Positions 1 through 8,633 of a stretch of 64,000 nucleotides of DNA are shown here, one piece after another. Source of the stretch: a candidate division KSB1 bacterium. Lineage in GTDB: Bacteria > Zhuqueibacterota > Zhuqueibacteria > Thermofontimicrobiales > Thermofontimicrobiaceae. The stretch spans positions 62,001 to 126,000 of the forward strand of contig JAPDPQ010000006.1 in assembly GCA_034506395.1 (NCBI GenBank), read 5' to 3'. Positions within the stretch are counted from its first letter, which is position 1, and each line of letters starts with the position of its first letter. The notes beneath the pieces were generated by a model. That model searched no databases, had not been told where the DNA came from, and saw only the letters and a program-made list of their open reading frames with translations. Both the position numbers and the translations under genes were made by a program.

Positions 1-129
1 GAAAACGATCCTGCTTCGGTCATGGCAGGACATGATAAGCAGTTGGAGACCGCGATGGAGGTGCTAATGAAAAAAATTAAAGATGAGCCGTTTGTGTTTC
101 CTGAAAGGCCAGCTTATCCTGTGAAATAA
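1..129 (+). CDS. C-terminal end of an S41-family (tricorn-like) peptidase, partial
   Basis: The window opens inside a gene read in frame 1; 42 codons remain before TAA at 127-129. The tail contains NDPASVMAGHDKQLETAMEV and ends PERPAYPVK. A segment of the form NDP....G.D.QLE.A......PP+RP.YP is the usual C-terminus of large tricorn-type S41 serine peptidases, so the missing upstream part is probably such an enzyme. No catalytic residue is in view. A strong intrinsic terminator follows at 288-321, so this gene is not co-transcribed with the fermentation cluster downstream. The family call rests on a short tail only. Confidence 0.6.
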   Translation, partial: ENDPASVMAGHDKQLETAMEVLMKKIKDEPFVFPERPAYPVK

Positions 130-136
130 GAAAAAC

Positions 137-214
137 GTCATTCCGAACGGAGCGAGGATTCTAACAGTGATTGAAAGCTTGAGATTTCTAGATGCCTCAC
201 TTCGTTCAGAATGA
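137..214. repeat. REP-like palindromic element, family B
   Basis: The element starts gtcattccgaacggagcgagg and ends with the inverted arm cactTCGTTCAGAATGAC. Homologous elements lie at 6853-6944, 13411-13494, 14552-14660, 33500-33588 and in part at 44619-44710. All are intergenic and share GTCATT at one edge and AATGAC at the other. The gap 130-478 otherwise contains only the terminator and the buk upstream region. Confidence 0.8.
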
Positions 215-287
215 CCGCTTTTAAGAAAAACCGATATTTTCTGACAGACTCGAATTAGAGGTTCATTTTTTCATTCTTGACCAAAAG

Positions 288-321
288 GGTCAGGTAATCC
301 GCAGATTATCTGACCTTTTTT
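288..321 (+). terminator. Rho-independent terminator
   Basis: GGTCAGGTAATC (288-299), loop CGCA, then GATTATCTGACC (304-315): a 12-bp stem with one G-T pair, followed by TTTTTT. It lies downstream of the partial peptidase gene and would end that transcript before buk. Confidence 0.9.
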
Positions 322-478
322 ATTCCTGAACCCAATTACCCAAAAAACTTTTTTGTTGATTTTGATGACAAATTTTGCTATCATACAAATGAGATGAACG
401 TTTTGTAATTAAAAAAGGATCGATATTCAAGTATTCGACCAAAAATCTAAGGACTAAATAAGGGGAGTCTCTCTTTTT

Positions 479-1543
479 GTGGGACATAAAATTTTGGTTA
501 TCAACCCGGGTTCTACCTCATCTAAGCTTGCGTTGTTTGAAAATCATGCCGCCATCCTCGAAGAAAAGATTGTCCATTCGATTGATCAAATGAGAAAATT
601 TCCCAACCTATGGGATCAATTTGAGCATCGCAAAAATGAGATTTTAGCATTTCTGGATCGCCATGGTGTTTCGGTTCAGCAATTAGATGCTGTTGTGGGG
701 CGCGGTGGATTGTTGAGATCGATCCCCGGAGGCGTATACTTGGTTAACGATGCCATGGTGGCTGATGCGCGAGCAGGGATTCAGGGTCAACATCCGTCCA
801 ATTTGGGGTGCGCGCTGGCCAAAAGCATTGCCGATATGGCTGGGATCCCAGCATTTACGGTAGATCCAGTATCGGTCGATGAATTCGAGCCACTGGCTCG
901 GTATTCTGGACATCCGCTGATTCAACGCCGGTCGTTGGCGCACACTTTGAATATTCATGCCGTCGGGAGAATGGCGGCGAAAAGGCTGAATGTTGATTAT
1001 TTTCAGACCAACTTCATCATCGCGCACCTTGGTGGTGGGATTTCAATCTGTCCGCTAAAGGGTGGTCGGATCATTGATGTCAATGACGCATCCAGTTCTG
1101 GTCCTTTTTCTCCAGAGAGAACTGGTGAATTGCCATTGCAACCATTCATCGAGCTCTGCTATTCTGGAAAATACACCAAAGAACAAATGAGCAAATTGGT
1201 CATGGGCCAAGGCGGGCTGGTCGCTTACTTGGGCACCAATAGCGCCGAAGAAGTGGAGAAGCGAATTGCTCAAGGAGATACATACGCCAAAGAAGTTTAT
1301 GAAGCTATGGCCTATCAAATTGCCAAAGAGATCGGCGCTATGGCGACCGTTGTAAAGGGCAATGTTCGAGCTATCGTGTTGTCAGGTGGACTTGCCAAAT
1401 CGCAAATGCTCACCGATTGGATTACCGAGCGAGTTGAATTCATTGCCCAGGTGATTCTCTTGCCTGGTGAATTTGAGATGGAGGCGCTGGCTGAAGGAGC
1501 ATTGCGAGTATTGGAGGGAAAAGAAGAAGCAAAAATTTATTGA
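479..1543 (+). CDS. buk: Butyrate kinase (branched-chain or aryl fatty acid kinase)
   Basis: 354 aa, the family's usual length (about 355-360). It belongs to the acetate/butyrate kinase (ASKHA) fold: N-terminal phosphate motif ILVINPGSTSSKLALF, then GRGGLLRSIPGGVYLVND, HPSNLG, SLAHTLNIHAVGR, AHLGGGISI and the active-site loop NDASSSGPFSPERTGELP. It makes ATP from an acyl phosphate and releases the free acid in the cytoplasm. The start is GTG at 479 with AGGGGAG at 461-467. It heads the cluster iorA-iorB-ptb; with Ptb it would turn acyl-CoA made by IorAB into acid plus ATP. True substrate preference (butyrate, isobutyrate/isovalerate or aryl acetates) cannot be read from sequence. The iorAB partners favour aryl or branched acids. 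Confidence 0.93.
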   Translation: MGHKILVINPGSTSSKLALFENHAAILEEKIVHSIDQMRKFPNLWDQFEHRKNEILAFLDRHGVSVQQLDAVVGRGGLLRSIPGGVYLVNDAMVADARAGIQGQHPSNLGCALAKSIADMAGIPAFTVDPVSVDEFEPLARYSGHPLIQRRSLAHTLNIHAVGRMAAKRLNVDYFQTNFIIAHLGGGISICPLKGGRIIDVNDASSSGPFSPERTGELPLQPFIELCYSGKYTKEQMSKLVMGQGGLVAYLGTNSAEEVEKRIAQGDTYAKEVYEAMAYQIAKEIGAMATVVKGNVRAIVLSGGLAKSQMLTDWITERVEFIAQVILLPGEFEMEALAEGALRVLEGKEEAKIY

Positions 1544-1736
1544 ACAATATGCACTGGCTAAAATGAAGCGAAATCATCAATCAAATGCGAAATGCAAGGC
1601 ATCCACTTGGGTATTAGTACAAACACCAACTTTGCTGATCTCCATAAGCTTTTGACGCATTATATTTTTAATCTGAAAGTTTGATTTTAGATTCACTACT
1701 TTAATCATCAAATAACAAAGGCAGCTAAGGTTACTT

Positions 1737-3485
1737 ATGAAGCGAACAATATTATCTGGCAATGAGGCGATCGCCCGTGGTTTTTACGAAGCAGGCGGGC
1801 GATTTGCTTCGGCATATCCTGGGACACCTAGTACAGAAATTTTGGAAAATATCGGACAGTATGATGAAATTCAGGCCCAGTGGGCGCCCAATGAAAAAGT
1901 GGCTGTGGAAGTAGCAGCCGGTGCGGCACTGGGAGGCGCTCGATCATTAGCCGCGATGAAGCATGTAGGGCTGAATGTGGCTGCTGATCCGTTATTCTCC
2001 CTCTCTTATCAGGGGACCAATGCTGGCATTGTCATTGTCTCGGCGGATGATCCGTCGATGCATTCATCACAAAATGAGCAGGACAATCGCTGGTACGCCC
2101 GAGCTGCAAAAATTCCCATGCTGGAACCATCAGACAGCCAAGAGGCTAAGGATTTCACTATCCTCGCTTTGCAATTGAGCGAACAATACGATACACCGGT
2201 CTTGCTGCGTACGACGACGAGGGTAAATCATTCCAAAAGCGTTGTGGCATTGGGCGAGCGAATTGCCGCTCCAGAAAAAGATTATAAGAAGGATTTCTCA
2301 AAAAACGTGCTCCTGCCAAGCAACGCGCGCAAAAAACATGTCCTGGTTGAACAGCGAACTAAAGCATTGGAAGAATATGGAAATCATTGCTCCTGCAATC
2401 GCATTGAATGGGGGGACAGAGGCATCGGGATCATTACAAGTGGCATCTCCTATCACTATGCCAAAGAGGTCTTCCCCACGGCATCGATTTTGAAATTGGG
2501 GTTGACCCATCCCTTACCAAAAAAACTGGTTCAGGAGTTTGCGGCGCAGGTCGATAAAATCTACGTCATCGAAGAGCTCGATCCATTTTTGGAAGAACAG
2601 ATCGCGGCCATGGGTATTGTGGTGGAAGGCAAAAATCGCCTGCCAGTGCTTGGCGAGCTCAATCAGGAGATTATCGCCACTGCATTTGGATTAAAACCTG
2701 CATCGAGTGAAACAGTTTTAACGGATGTACCTATTCCAGCACGGCCGCCGGTGCTCTGTCCTGGTTGTTCCCACCGCGGCATTTTTTACGCGATGAAGAA
2801 GCTTCGACTCACCGTAACTGGCGATATCGGCTGTTATACGCTCGCCGCCATTCCCCCGTTAGAAATCATGGACACCTGTCTCTGCATGGGAGCGAGTATC
2901 GGCTATGCCGAGGGGATGGAAAAGGCGGTTGGGGATAAGATCAAAGGCAAACTGATCGGCGTTATCGGCGATTCGACGTTTTTCCATTCCGGCATTACTG
3001 GCTTGTTGGATATTGTCTACAATCAGGGCAAAACCAAGATCTGCATCCTCGATAATCACATCACGGCGATGACTGGGCATCAAGAGCATCCCGGCTCGGG
3101 TGTGACGCTCAAAGGCCAGCCGACGCATAAAGTGGACATCGAGGCTATCTGCCGCGCGGTGGGAATCCAGCGCGTGACGCGGGTCGATCCGTACAAAATA
3201 GAAGAGACCGTTGCCGTGTTGAGACGGGAGCTGGCTGCGGACGAGCCGTCAGTTATCATTGCTGATGCACCCTGCGTGATTCGAGCGCGGAAGGTTTTCA
3301 ACAAGCCATATTTTGTCGATCCAGAGAAATGCATCATGTGCGGCATGTGCCACAAAGTTGGTTGTCCAGCAATCGAAAAAGATGAAAACGGCAAAACCAA
3401 AATTAATGATCTGCTTTGTATTGGATGTGATATATGCCGACAAGTCTGCAAACCTCTAGCAATTCAGAAACCAGTTGATGACTAA
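1737..3485 (+). CDS. iorA: Indolepyruvate:ferredoxin oxidoreductase, alpha subunit
   Basis: 582 aa. Order: N-terminal pyrimidine-binding domain (GNEAIARGFYEAGGRFASAYPGTPSTEI), a central domain, a TPP-binding domain with GDIGCYTL, CLCMGASIGYAEGMEKA and GDSTFFHSGITG, and a C-terminal ferredoxin segment with CIMCGMCHKVGCP and CIGCDICRQVCKP for two [4Fe-4S] clusters, the second complete. It oxidatively decarboxylates aryl 2-oxoacids (indolepyruvate, phenylpyruvate) to aryl-acetyl-CoA and reduces ferredoxin. The ATG is preceded by CTAAGG at 1725-1730. The beta subunit gene follows after 98 bp. The enzyme class is oxygen-sensitive, which supports an anaerobic lifestyle. Confidence 0.95.
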   Translation: MKRTILSGNEAIARGFYEAGGRFASAYPGTPSTEILENIGQYDEIQAQWAPNEKVAVEVAAGAALGGARSLAAMKHVGLNVAADPLFSLSYQGTNAGIVIVSADDPSMHSSQNEQDNRWYARAAKIPMLEPSDSQEAKDFTILALQLSEQYDTPVLLRTTTRVNHSKSVVALGERIAAPEKDYKKDFSKNVLLPSNARKKHVLVEQRTKALEEYGNHCSCNRIEWGDRGIGIITSGISYHYAKEVFPTASILKLGLTHPLPKKLVQEFAAQVDKIYVIEELDPFLEEQIAAMGIVVEGKNRLPVLGELNQEIIATAFGLKPASSETVLTDVPIPARPPVLCPGCSHRGIFYAMKKLRLTVTGDIGCYTLAAIPPLEIMDTCLCMGASIGYAEGMEKAVGDKIKGKLIGVIGDSTFFHSGITGLLDIVYNQGKTKICILDNHITAMTGHQEHPGSGVTLKGQPTHKVDIEAICRAVGIQRVTRVDPYKIEETVAVLRRELAADEPSVIIADAPCVIRARKVFNKPYFVDPEKCIMCGMCHKVGCPAIEKDENGKTKINDLLCIGCDICRQVCKPLAIQKPVDD

Positions 3486-3583
3486 ATCATTGCCTAATTG
3501 GAATAATGTGCAAAGCGCTAAAGATGATTCATGAATCGTGGTTCGCTTTTCTCATGGGAAATCGAAATTAATGGAACAGTGAT

Positions 3584-4195
3584 ATGGAAAATTTAAAGTA
3601 TGTGGTCACAGAAAAAAAGCCAATTGTTAACGTTCTGATGTCTGGCGTTGGCGGACAAGGGGTTTTGGTTGCGAGCGACATTTTGGTAATGGTGGCAATG
3701 GAAGCAGGACTGGATGCAAAGAAAAGTGAGATCCATGGCATGGCCCAGCGCGGCGGCAGCGTGGTCAGTCAAGTGCGATACGGAGAGAAGATCTATTCGC
3801 CGCTGATTGCGACTGGGGATGCGGACATAATTTTGGCATTCGAAAAATTAGAAGCGGTGCGCTATCTAGATTATTTGAAGCCAGGAGGCGTTGTGATCGT
3901 GAACGATCAACAGATCACTCCCTTATCGGTGTTCTTCACCAATACGCCTTACCCCGAAAACGTCTTTGCCATTTGCAAAAGAAAGACTAATCACATTATT
4001 ATGATCGACGGCGTTCAGCTCGCTGAGCGAGTGGGCAATCCGCGCACCATCAATTCGATCATGCTGGGTGCTCTCTCAAATTTTCTCCAATTTGACGAAG
4101 CATTGTGGATGAAAGCGATCGGGCAGAGAGTTCCTGCTAAAACATTAGAATTAAATCGAAAAGCTTTTGAGGCTGGGAAACAGGTAATAGGGTAA
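3584..4195 (+). CDS. iorB: Indolepyruvate:ferredoxin oxidoreductase, beta subunit
   Basis: 203 aa, usual length. This is the gamma/beta-type domain of 2-oxoacid:ferredoxin oxidoreductases, with VLMSGVGGQGVLVASDIL near the N-terminus, then KSEIHGMAQRGGSVVSQVRYG (the typical GM.QRGG..V..VR signature) and the later PRTINSIMLGALS. It pairs with IorA to form the active complex. It lies 98 bp after iorA on the same strand, with only a weak ribosome-binding site. Expression from the buk/iorA transcript is likely. Confidence 0.93.
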   Translation: MENLKYVVTEKKPIVNVLMSGVGGQGVLVASDILVMVAMEAGLDAKKSEIHGMAQRGGSVVSQVRYGEKIYSPLIATGDADIILAFEKLEAVRYLDYLKPGGVVIVNDQQITPLSVFFTNTPYPENVFAICKRKTNHIIMIDGVQLAERVGNPRTINSIMLGALSNFLQFDEALWMKAIGQRVPAKTLELNRKAFEAGKQVIG

Positions 4196-4208
4196 TGAGT
4201 TTCTTTTG

Positions 4209-4333
4209 CAAAATGAAAATCAAAAGAAACGATGTCATTCCTGCGAATGCAGGAATCTCTTTTTTGACTGATGCTTAAGTCAACCGAAAAATGAGATGCC
4301 CGCATGAGCAGGCATGACAATTTATCCTGTTTC
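4209..4333 (+). repeat. REP-like hairpin pair, family A (copy 1)
   Basis: Two hairpins, GTCATTCCTGCGAATGCAGGAAT and ATGCCCGCATGAGCAGGCATGAC, separated by about 45 bp that contains CTTAAGTCAACC. The full 125-bp segment recurs in inverted orientation at 19931-20055 with few differences. It fills the iorB-ptb gap (4196-4518), which contains nothing else that I recognise. Confidence 0.85.
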
Positions 4334-4518
4334 GATAATTTTGCAACAAGAACTAATCAGGCAACTGGGCGATTTGATCTTGTGACTCATGGATTGCTAA
4401 TCAACTTTATGCGAGGATCTTGGAAATATAAATTTCCGTCATTCCAATTTTGCATATTTTCCTTTTTCCCTCAAAATAGCTATTGGACCTAAAAGATATA
4501 AAGTTAAGGAAATCGAGT

Positions 4519-5463
4519 ATGACGATCAACAATTTCGATCAATTATTGGAGCAAGCGAAACAGATCAGTGAAAAATCCGAGCGGCCAGTGAGGGTTGCCA
4601 TTGCTGCGGCCAATGATCAGGCTGCTCTGGAAGCCATTCAGGATGCAAAAAAAATGAAATTGGCCGATGGGCTACTCATCGGAAATAGAAAGCAAATCAT
4701 CAAAGCGCTGGATGAGCTGAACATTGGGCACGATGAATTTGAGATCATCGAAGCGGATGAGGAGTCCGCGATCTGTCGCCGGACGGTGCAGGCCATTCAC
4801 AACGGCGAAGCCGAGCTGATCTTGAAGGGAAAAGTGAAAACTGCCACTTTGTTAAGAGCAGTCATGGATGCTGAGCACGGCCTTCGCACCGGTCGATTGA
4901 TCAGCGACGCGTTCCTATTCGAGTGGCCCGAGCGTCAGGATCCAAATAAATTGATGATCATCACTGATGGAGGGTTCAATCTGGCGCCAGATTTGAATCA
5001 GAAAATTCAGATTTTGGAGAATGCGGTTCAGGTAATGCATGCCCTGGGTCATCCGAATCCTCGAGTGGCGGTCGTCTCCGCAGTTGAAACTGTAAATCCT
5101 TCACTGCAATCTACTGTTGATGCTGCGATTCTAGCTAAAATGAACGAGCGGGGTCAGATCAAAGGCTGCATTGTGGATGGCCCGTTAGCTCTGGATAATG
5201 CCATCTCTCCTGAAGCAGCTCAACAAAAGGGCATTCAATCACCCGTCGCTGGCAAGGCAGATATTCTGCTTTTTCCTAATATCGAATCCGCCAACCTCAC
5301 GGCCAAAGGCACTACCTATTTCGCCAAATTGCGGCTCGCTCATGCCACCATGGGCGCCAAGGCACCAGTGCTAATCCCATCCCGTGCTGATACATCGGAT
5401 GCAAAGCTGCTCACATTGGCGCTGAATGTCATTCTTTGCAGACGGGCGAACGAAGCTGGCTAA
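4519..5463 (+). CDS. ptb: Phosphate butyryltransferase (phosphotransbutyrylase)
   Basis: 314 aa from ATG 4519, chosen because AAGGA sits 8 bp upstream (4506-4510); an in-frame TTG at 4483 lacks one. It belongs to the phosphate acetyl/butyryl transferase family, with VAIAAANDQAALEAI, LILKGKVKTATLLRAVMD, ITDGGFNLAPDLNQK, VDGPLALDNAISPEAA and the C-terminal LFPNIESANLTAKG. It exchanges CoA for phosphate on an acyl-CoA and gives the acyl phosphate used by butyrate kinase. It closes the cluster buk-iorA-iorB-ptb, separated from iorB by a repeat-filled 323-bp gap, so it may have its own promoter. Confidence 0.92.
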   Translation: MTINNFDQLLEQAKQISEKSERPVRVAIAAANDQAALEAIQDAKKMKLADGLLIGNRKQIIKALDELNIGHDEFEIIEADEESAICRRTVQAIHNGEAELILKGKVKTATLLRAVMDAEHGLRTGRLISDAFLFEWPERQDPNKLMIITDGGFNLAPDLNQKIQILENAVQVMHALGHPNPRVAVVSAVETVNPSLQSTVDAAILAKMNERGQIKGCIVDGPLALDNAISPEAAQQKGIQSPVAGKADILLFPNIESANLTAKGTTYFAKLRLAHATMGAKAPVLIPSRADTSDAKLLTLALNVILCRRANEAG

Positions 5464-5913
5464 ATAATGTTCGATCGATTGCGCTCGGATTATTGGTCCG
5501 CTTTATCTGTAAAAATGAGTCACTGAATAATGACTATCTTAGAATAAAGAGCGCATCGTTCTCCATCCCCCGAATAGCGCATTTGACGAAAAAATAGAAA
5601 AGCGTATTTTGGTTCCGGGAAGGATAAAACTGTTGTTTTGAGCAGCATCAGATTGACGCGACATCAAAATAAACTGATCGAATGAATAAAATTGGTTCAA
5701 AAAAATGACTGATCAATTCACCCTTATTTTTTGTACTCGGATAAGAATAGCGGCAGATATCCCTCATTCAAAGAATCGGGTTTCTGCAAAATTCAAATAG
5801 ATTGAAATGTTGGTCTCATGCCTGCGCATCCGGGCATCTATTCGCGTGCCGTTTCGTCAGGTCAGGAAGACGCAGATATCATCAGAAGCGACAGGCACCC
5901 ATTCGCCATTTGC
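5464..5913. other. Intergenic region, nothing recognised
   Basis: A 450-bp gap between convergent genes (ptb on plus, the isomerase-like gene on minus). No convincing open frame, hairpin with a T-tract, or repeat was found. Reading frames across 5800-6250 on the plus strand are antisense to the real minus-strand gene. Confidence 0.6.
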
Positions 5914-6810
5914 TCATTTTGAAGGACTCGACAACAAATATTTTTGGAGGATTCTTTTCCCCTCGTGTACCGCCTCTCGACCGGGGGATTCAATTCCATA
6001 CCAACCTCGATAGCCTGATTTTCGGCACAATTCTATCATCTTGGCAGACAGTTCTTCAGTCGGCTGGTTGCGATATGACATGCCCACTGCCCAGGGCAAG
6101 GTTTTTTCGAGATAGCTATAATTATCAAACTCATCGCTTGGACGACGCCAGTCGGGATATGTTCCGAAATAAAGGTTATCTACCTCTTTCATCAATGCCA
6201 CCATCCAATCGGCGTCATTCGAAAGTCCGCCATGATTTTCAATGCAAACACTGATCTTTGCTGGCATGGCATATTCCAGAAGCATGTTATACGATTCTGC
6301 CGCCCACTTAAGCGCTTCTTTTTTATCTACGTCTTTGGGGCCGCGGCAATTGGTTCGGATCGCGCAACAACCGAGATAGTGTGCAATGTCGATCCATTTT
6401 TTATGATTGATCACAAACTGCTTTCTCAATTCTTTTGTTGGCTCGCACCCATCGCCTTCGTCATCCACCATGATCAACACCATGGTCACCCCATGATCGG
6501 CAGCATTTTTCTTCAGTTGTTTGAGATATTCTACTGTCGGCACCTCAAAGAGCGTATTGACAAACTCAATACCGTTAATTCCAAAGTCCTCTCGTGCGAT
6601 GCGAGGGAAGTCCAAGTTTTTCCATTTTCCAGCTCGGATTTCGTCCACCAGCGCCCATTCGGCCAATGAGATATCATCGCATGTCATGCGGGGGGTTGCC
6701 ATAGCATTTTGATTGTTCAGCAAAGCAGGTGCCGCTAAACTTGCAGCGGTTAGCATGAGTGATTTTTTTATAAAATCTCTTCTTGAAGAGCGGTTGTTCA
6801 CTTTATCCAT
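5914..6810 (-). CDS. Tat-exported sugar phosphate isomerase/epimerase-like protein
   Basis: 298 aa. A twin-arginine signal (SSRRDFIKKSLMLTAASLAAPAL) is followed by a xylose isomerase-like TIM barrel (AP_endonuc_2 type), with FGINGIEFVNTLFE near the N-terminus, CIENHGGLSNDA in the middle and GWYGIESPG near the end. The conserved acids and His fit metal binding in this superfamily. The start is supported by AGGAGG at 6817-6822. It lies downstream of a Gfo/Idh/MocA oxidoreductase and a GH30 glycosidase on the same strand, suggesting periplasmic or envelope-side sugar processing. Exact substrate unknown. Confidence 0.85.
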   Translation of the reverse strand: MDKVNNRSSRRDFIKKSLMLTAASLAAPALLNNQNAMATPRMTCDDISLAEWALVDEIRAGKWKNLDFPRIAREDFGINGIEFVNTLFEVPTVEYLKQLKKNAADHGVTMVLIMVDDEGDGCEPTKELRKQFVINHKKWIDIAHYLGCCAIRTNCRGPKDVDKKEALKWAAESYNMLLEYAMPAKISVCIENHGGLSNDADWMVALMKEVDNLYFGTYPDWRRPSDEFDNYSYLEKTLPWAVGMSYRNQPTEELSAKMIELCRKSGYRGWYGIESPGREAVHEGKRILQKYLLSSPSK

Positions 6811-6852
6811 TTTATGCCTCCTTATTGCCCAAAATCTTCTACAAAATTTAGT

Positions 6853-6944
6853 GTCATTTCGATCGTAACGGAGTGGAAATGAAAAATTGAATATCTGACG
6901 TTAGCAGTTCATTGCTCAGATTTGTCGCTCCACTCGAAATGACA
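6853..6944. repeat. REP-like palindromic element, family B
   Basis: GTCATTTCGATCG at the left edge and CACTCGAAATGAC at the right edge form inverted ends of a roughly 92-bp element between the two Tat-exported sugar enzymes. Confidence 0.75.
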
Positions 6945-6967
6945 GACTTCTCTGTTGTGCAGGTGTC

Positions 6968-8503
6968 TTATAGTTCCCAGCCAGTTCGATATACCCGTGT
7001 AAGGTATTTATTGGCTGCTTCGTCGTTGGTGATTTTCATATTGATCGAATCATAGTCGATTTTCTTCTTGGCGCGCAACGCCACCGCAGCGAGGTTGATC
7101 GTCTCGGTCACCGGACCGGCATAGATAAAACTGCCGGGCGACTCGTGATTATTCTTAATGGCAGCCACCCATATATCCGTAGAGGTGGCGCGTTCCCGCT
7201 CTGGCAACTCTTTTTCGCCTTGGTAGCTTTTCATAAGCCGCGAAGGGATAATCTCGGGATTCTCGCCGCGGAACCCAGCCAGGATTTTTCCTTTATCGCC
7301 GACAAACATCAATCCTTCTTCTGGCATATCACGATTGTCCTCTTTGAGCTCTTCCGGGATAAACGGTTTCATGCCACCATCGTACCAGAATAGATCGAAC
7401 GCTGGCAAGTTCTTTTGCTCAGGAAAGCTCAATTGAACCATGCAGGACAATGGAAAGGAGACGTCATTTTCAAGCCAATAGTAGGTATTGCCGTCAACAT
7501 AGCGATGCGTTGTACCATAGGCTTTGGCACTGACTGGCGGAGTATCAATCCCAAAAGTCCGGAACAAGGGAAATAAACTGTAATGTCCCATATCAGCAAT
7601 GCTGCCACCGCCGAAATCATACCACCCGCGAAATACATTATGGGTATAATGCGGATGGTAGGGGATATCAGGAACTGGCCCCAACCATAATTCCCAATTC
7701 AATCCTGGGGGAATAGGTGGCGTGTCTTTGGGTCTAGCCGGCCATTGTTCCCACACCGGTCGATATGACCAATTATGGATCTCTTTTAGCTTGCCGATCA
7801 CGCCATCGTTGATCCACCTCAGGATCAGATCATATTCTGGGCGTTCGCTCCAGGCCAAAAGATGAGTCTTAACTGGTGACTTTTTTGCTAATTCAATGGC
7901 CAGTTTCCCTTCTGACATTCGGTTGGCAATCGGTTTATGAGAGATAACATGTTTGCCTTTTTTCATGGCGATTATAGCCAAGTAGGCGTGATGATGATCC
8001 GGTGTCATGATTTTTATGGCATCGAGATCCTTTTCTTTTTCGAGCAATTCCCGATAGTCCTCGTAAGCTTTGCAGCCTTTATAGTTGCCAGAAGGTTTGT
8101 GTTTGCCATAATATTTCTTTACCAATTCTTTGCCAATATCTCTACCGCCAGGAATCCCCCGATAGTTCGCCCCCCAATTTGGCTCACCCAATGCTGTGCG
8201 AATCAGATCTCGGATCTCGTTCGGAGACCAGTCGAGATAATCGGTGCTGAATTTATTTGGATCACACACCGCCATGATCTGAACTTCTGGCCTCTCCAAT
8301 AACCGCACCATCTCTCTCAACCCTTGAGTGCCGCAGCCGATGTTGGCAATGGTGATTTTATCTGATGGCGGAACATATCCAGGACCTCCCAAAACATGCC
8401 TTGGGACAATAGAAAGAGAAGCTGCCGTGGCTACAGCGGAAGAGATGAATTTTCTGCGGGTCATCACGTTTGTTGATGGAGGATTGGTCAAATTGGATTT
8501 CAT
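6968..8503 (-). CDS. Tat-exported Gfo/Idh/MocA-family oxidoreductase
   Basis: 511 aa. The twin-arginine leader is TRRKFISSAVATAASLSIVP. A Rossmann NAD(P)-binding domain follows (ITIANIGCGTQGLREMVRLL), with ITPDHHHAYLAIIAMKKGKHV and the family signature region HKPIANRMSEGKLAIELAKK; the usual EKP is HKP here. The C-terminal domain carries GGGSIADMGHYSLFPLF. It is longer than cytoplasmic members, as is common for exported Bacteroidetes-type proteins (GH109-like group). AGGAGCC lies just before the start. Next to a sugar isomerase-like protein and GH30, a role in oxidation or epimerisation of a released sugar is likely. A GH109-type glycosidase using tightly bound NAD is an alternative. Confidence 0.87.
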   Translation of the reverse strand: MKSNLTNPPSTNVMTRRKFISSAVATAASLSIVPRHVLGGPGYVPPSDKITIANIGCGTQGLREMVRLLERPEVQIMAVCDPNKFSTDYLDWSPNEIRDLIRTALGEPNWGANYRGIPGGRDIGKELVKKYYGKHKPSGNYKGCKAYEDYRELLEKEKDLDAIKIMTPDHHHAYLAIIAMKKGKHVISHKPIANRMSEGKLAIELAKKSPVKTHLLAWSERPEYDLILRWINDGVIGKLKEIHNWSYRPVWEQWPARPKDTPPIPPGLNWELWLGPVPDIPYHPHYTHNVFRGWYDFGGGSIADMGHYSLFPLFRTFGIDTPPVSAKAYGTTHRYVDGNTYYWLENDVSFPLSCMVQLSFPEQKNLPAFDLFWYDGGMKPFIPEELKEDNRDMPEEGLMFVGDKGKILAGFRGENPEIIPSRLMKSYQGEKELPERERATSTDIWVAAIKNNHESPGSFIYAGPVTETINLAAVALRAKKKIDYDSINMKITNDEAANKYLTRVYRTGWEL

Positions 8504-8633
8504 TGGTGGCTCCTCATTTTTGGTTCGCTATCTTTATGAATGAATAAACGCAAAAGGCGCCTGAAAATTGCACAATCAACCGTCAACTAATTTTTAGAAG
8601 AACCTGTTTTAGATTCTCCATTAGTGGTCTCGG

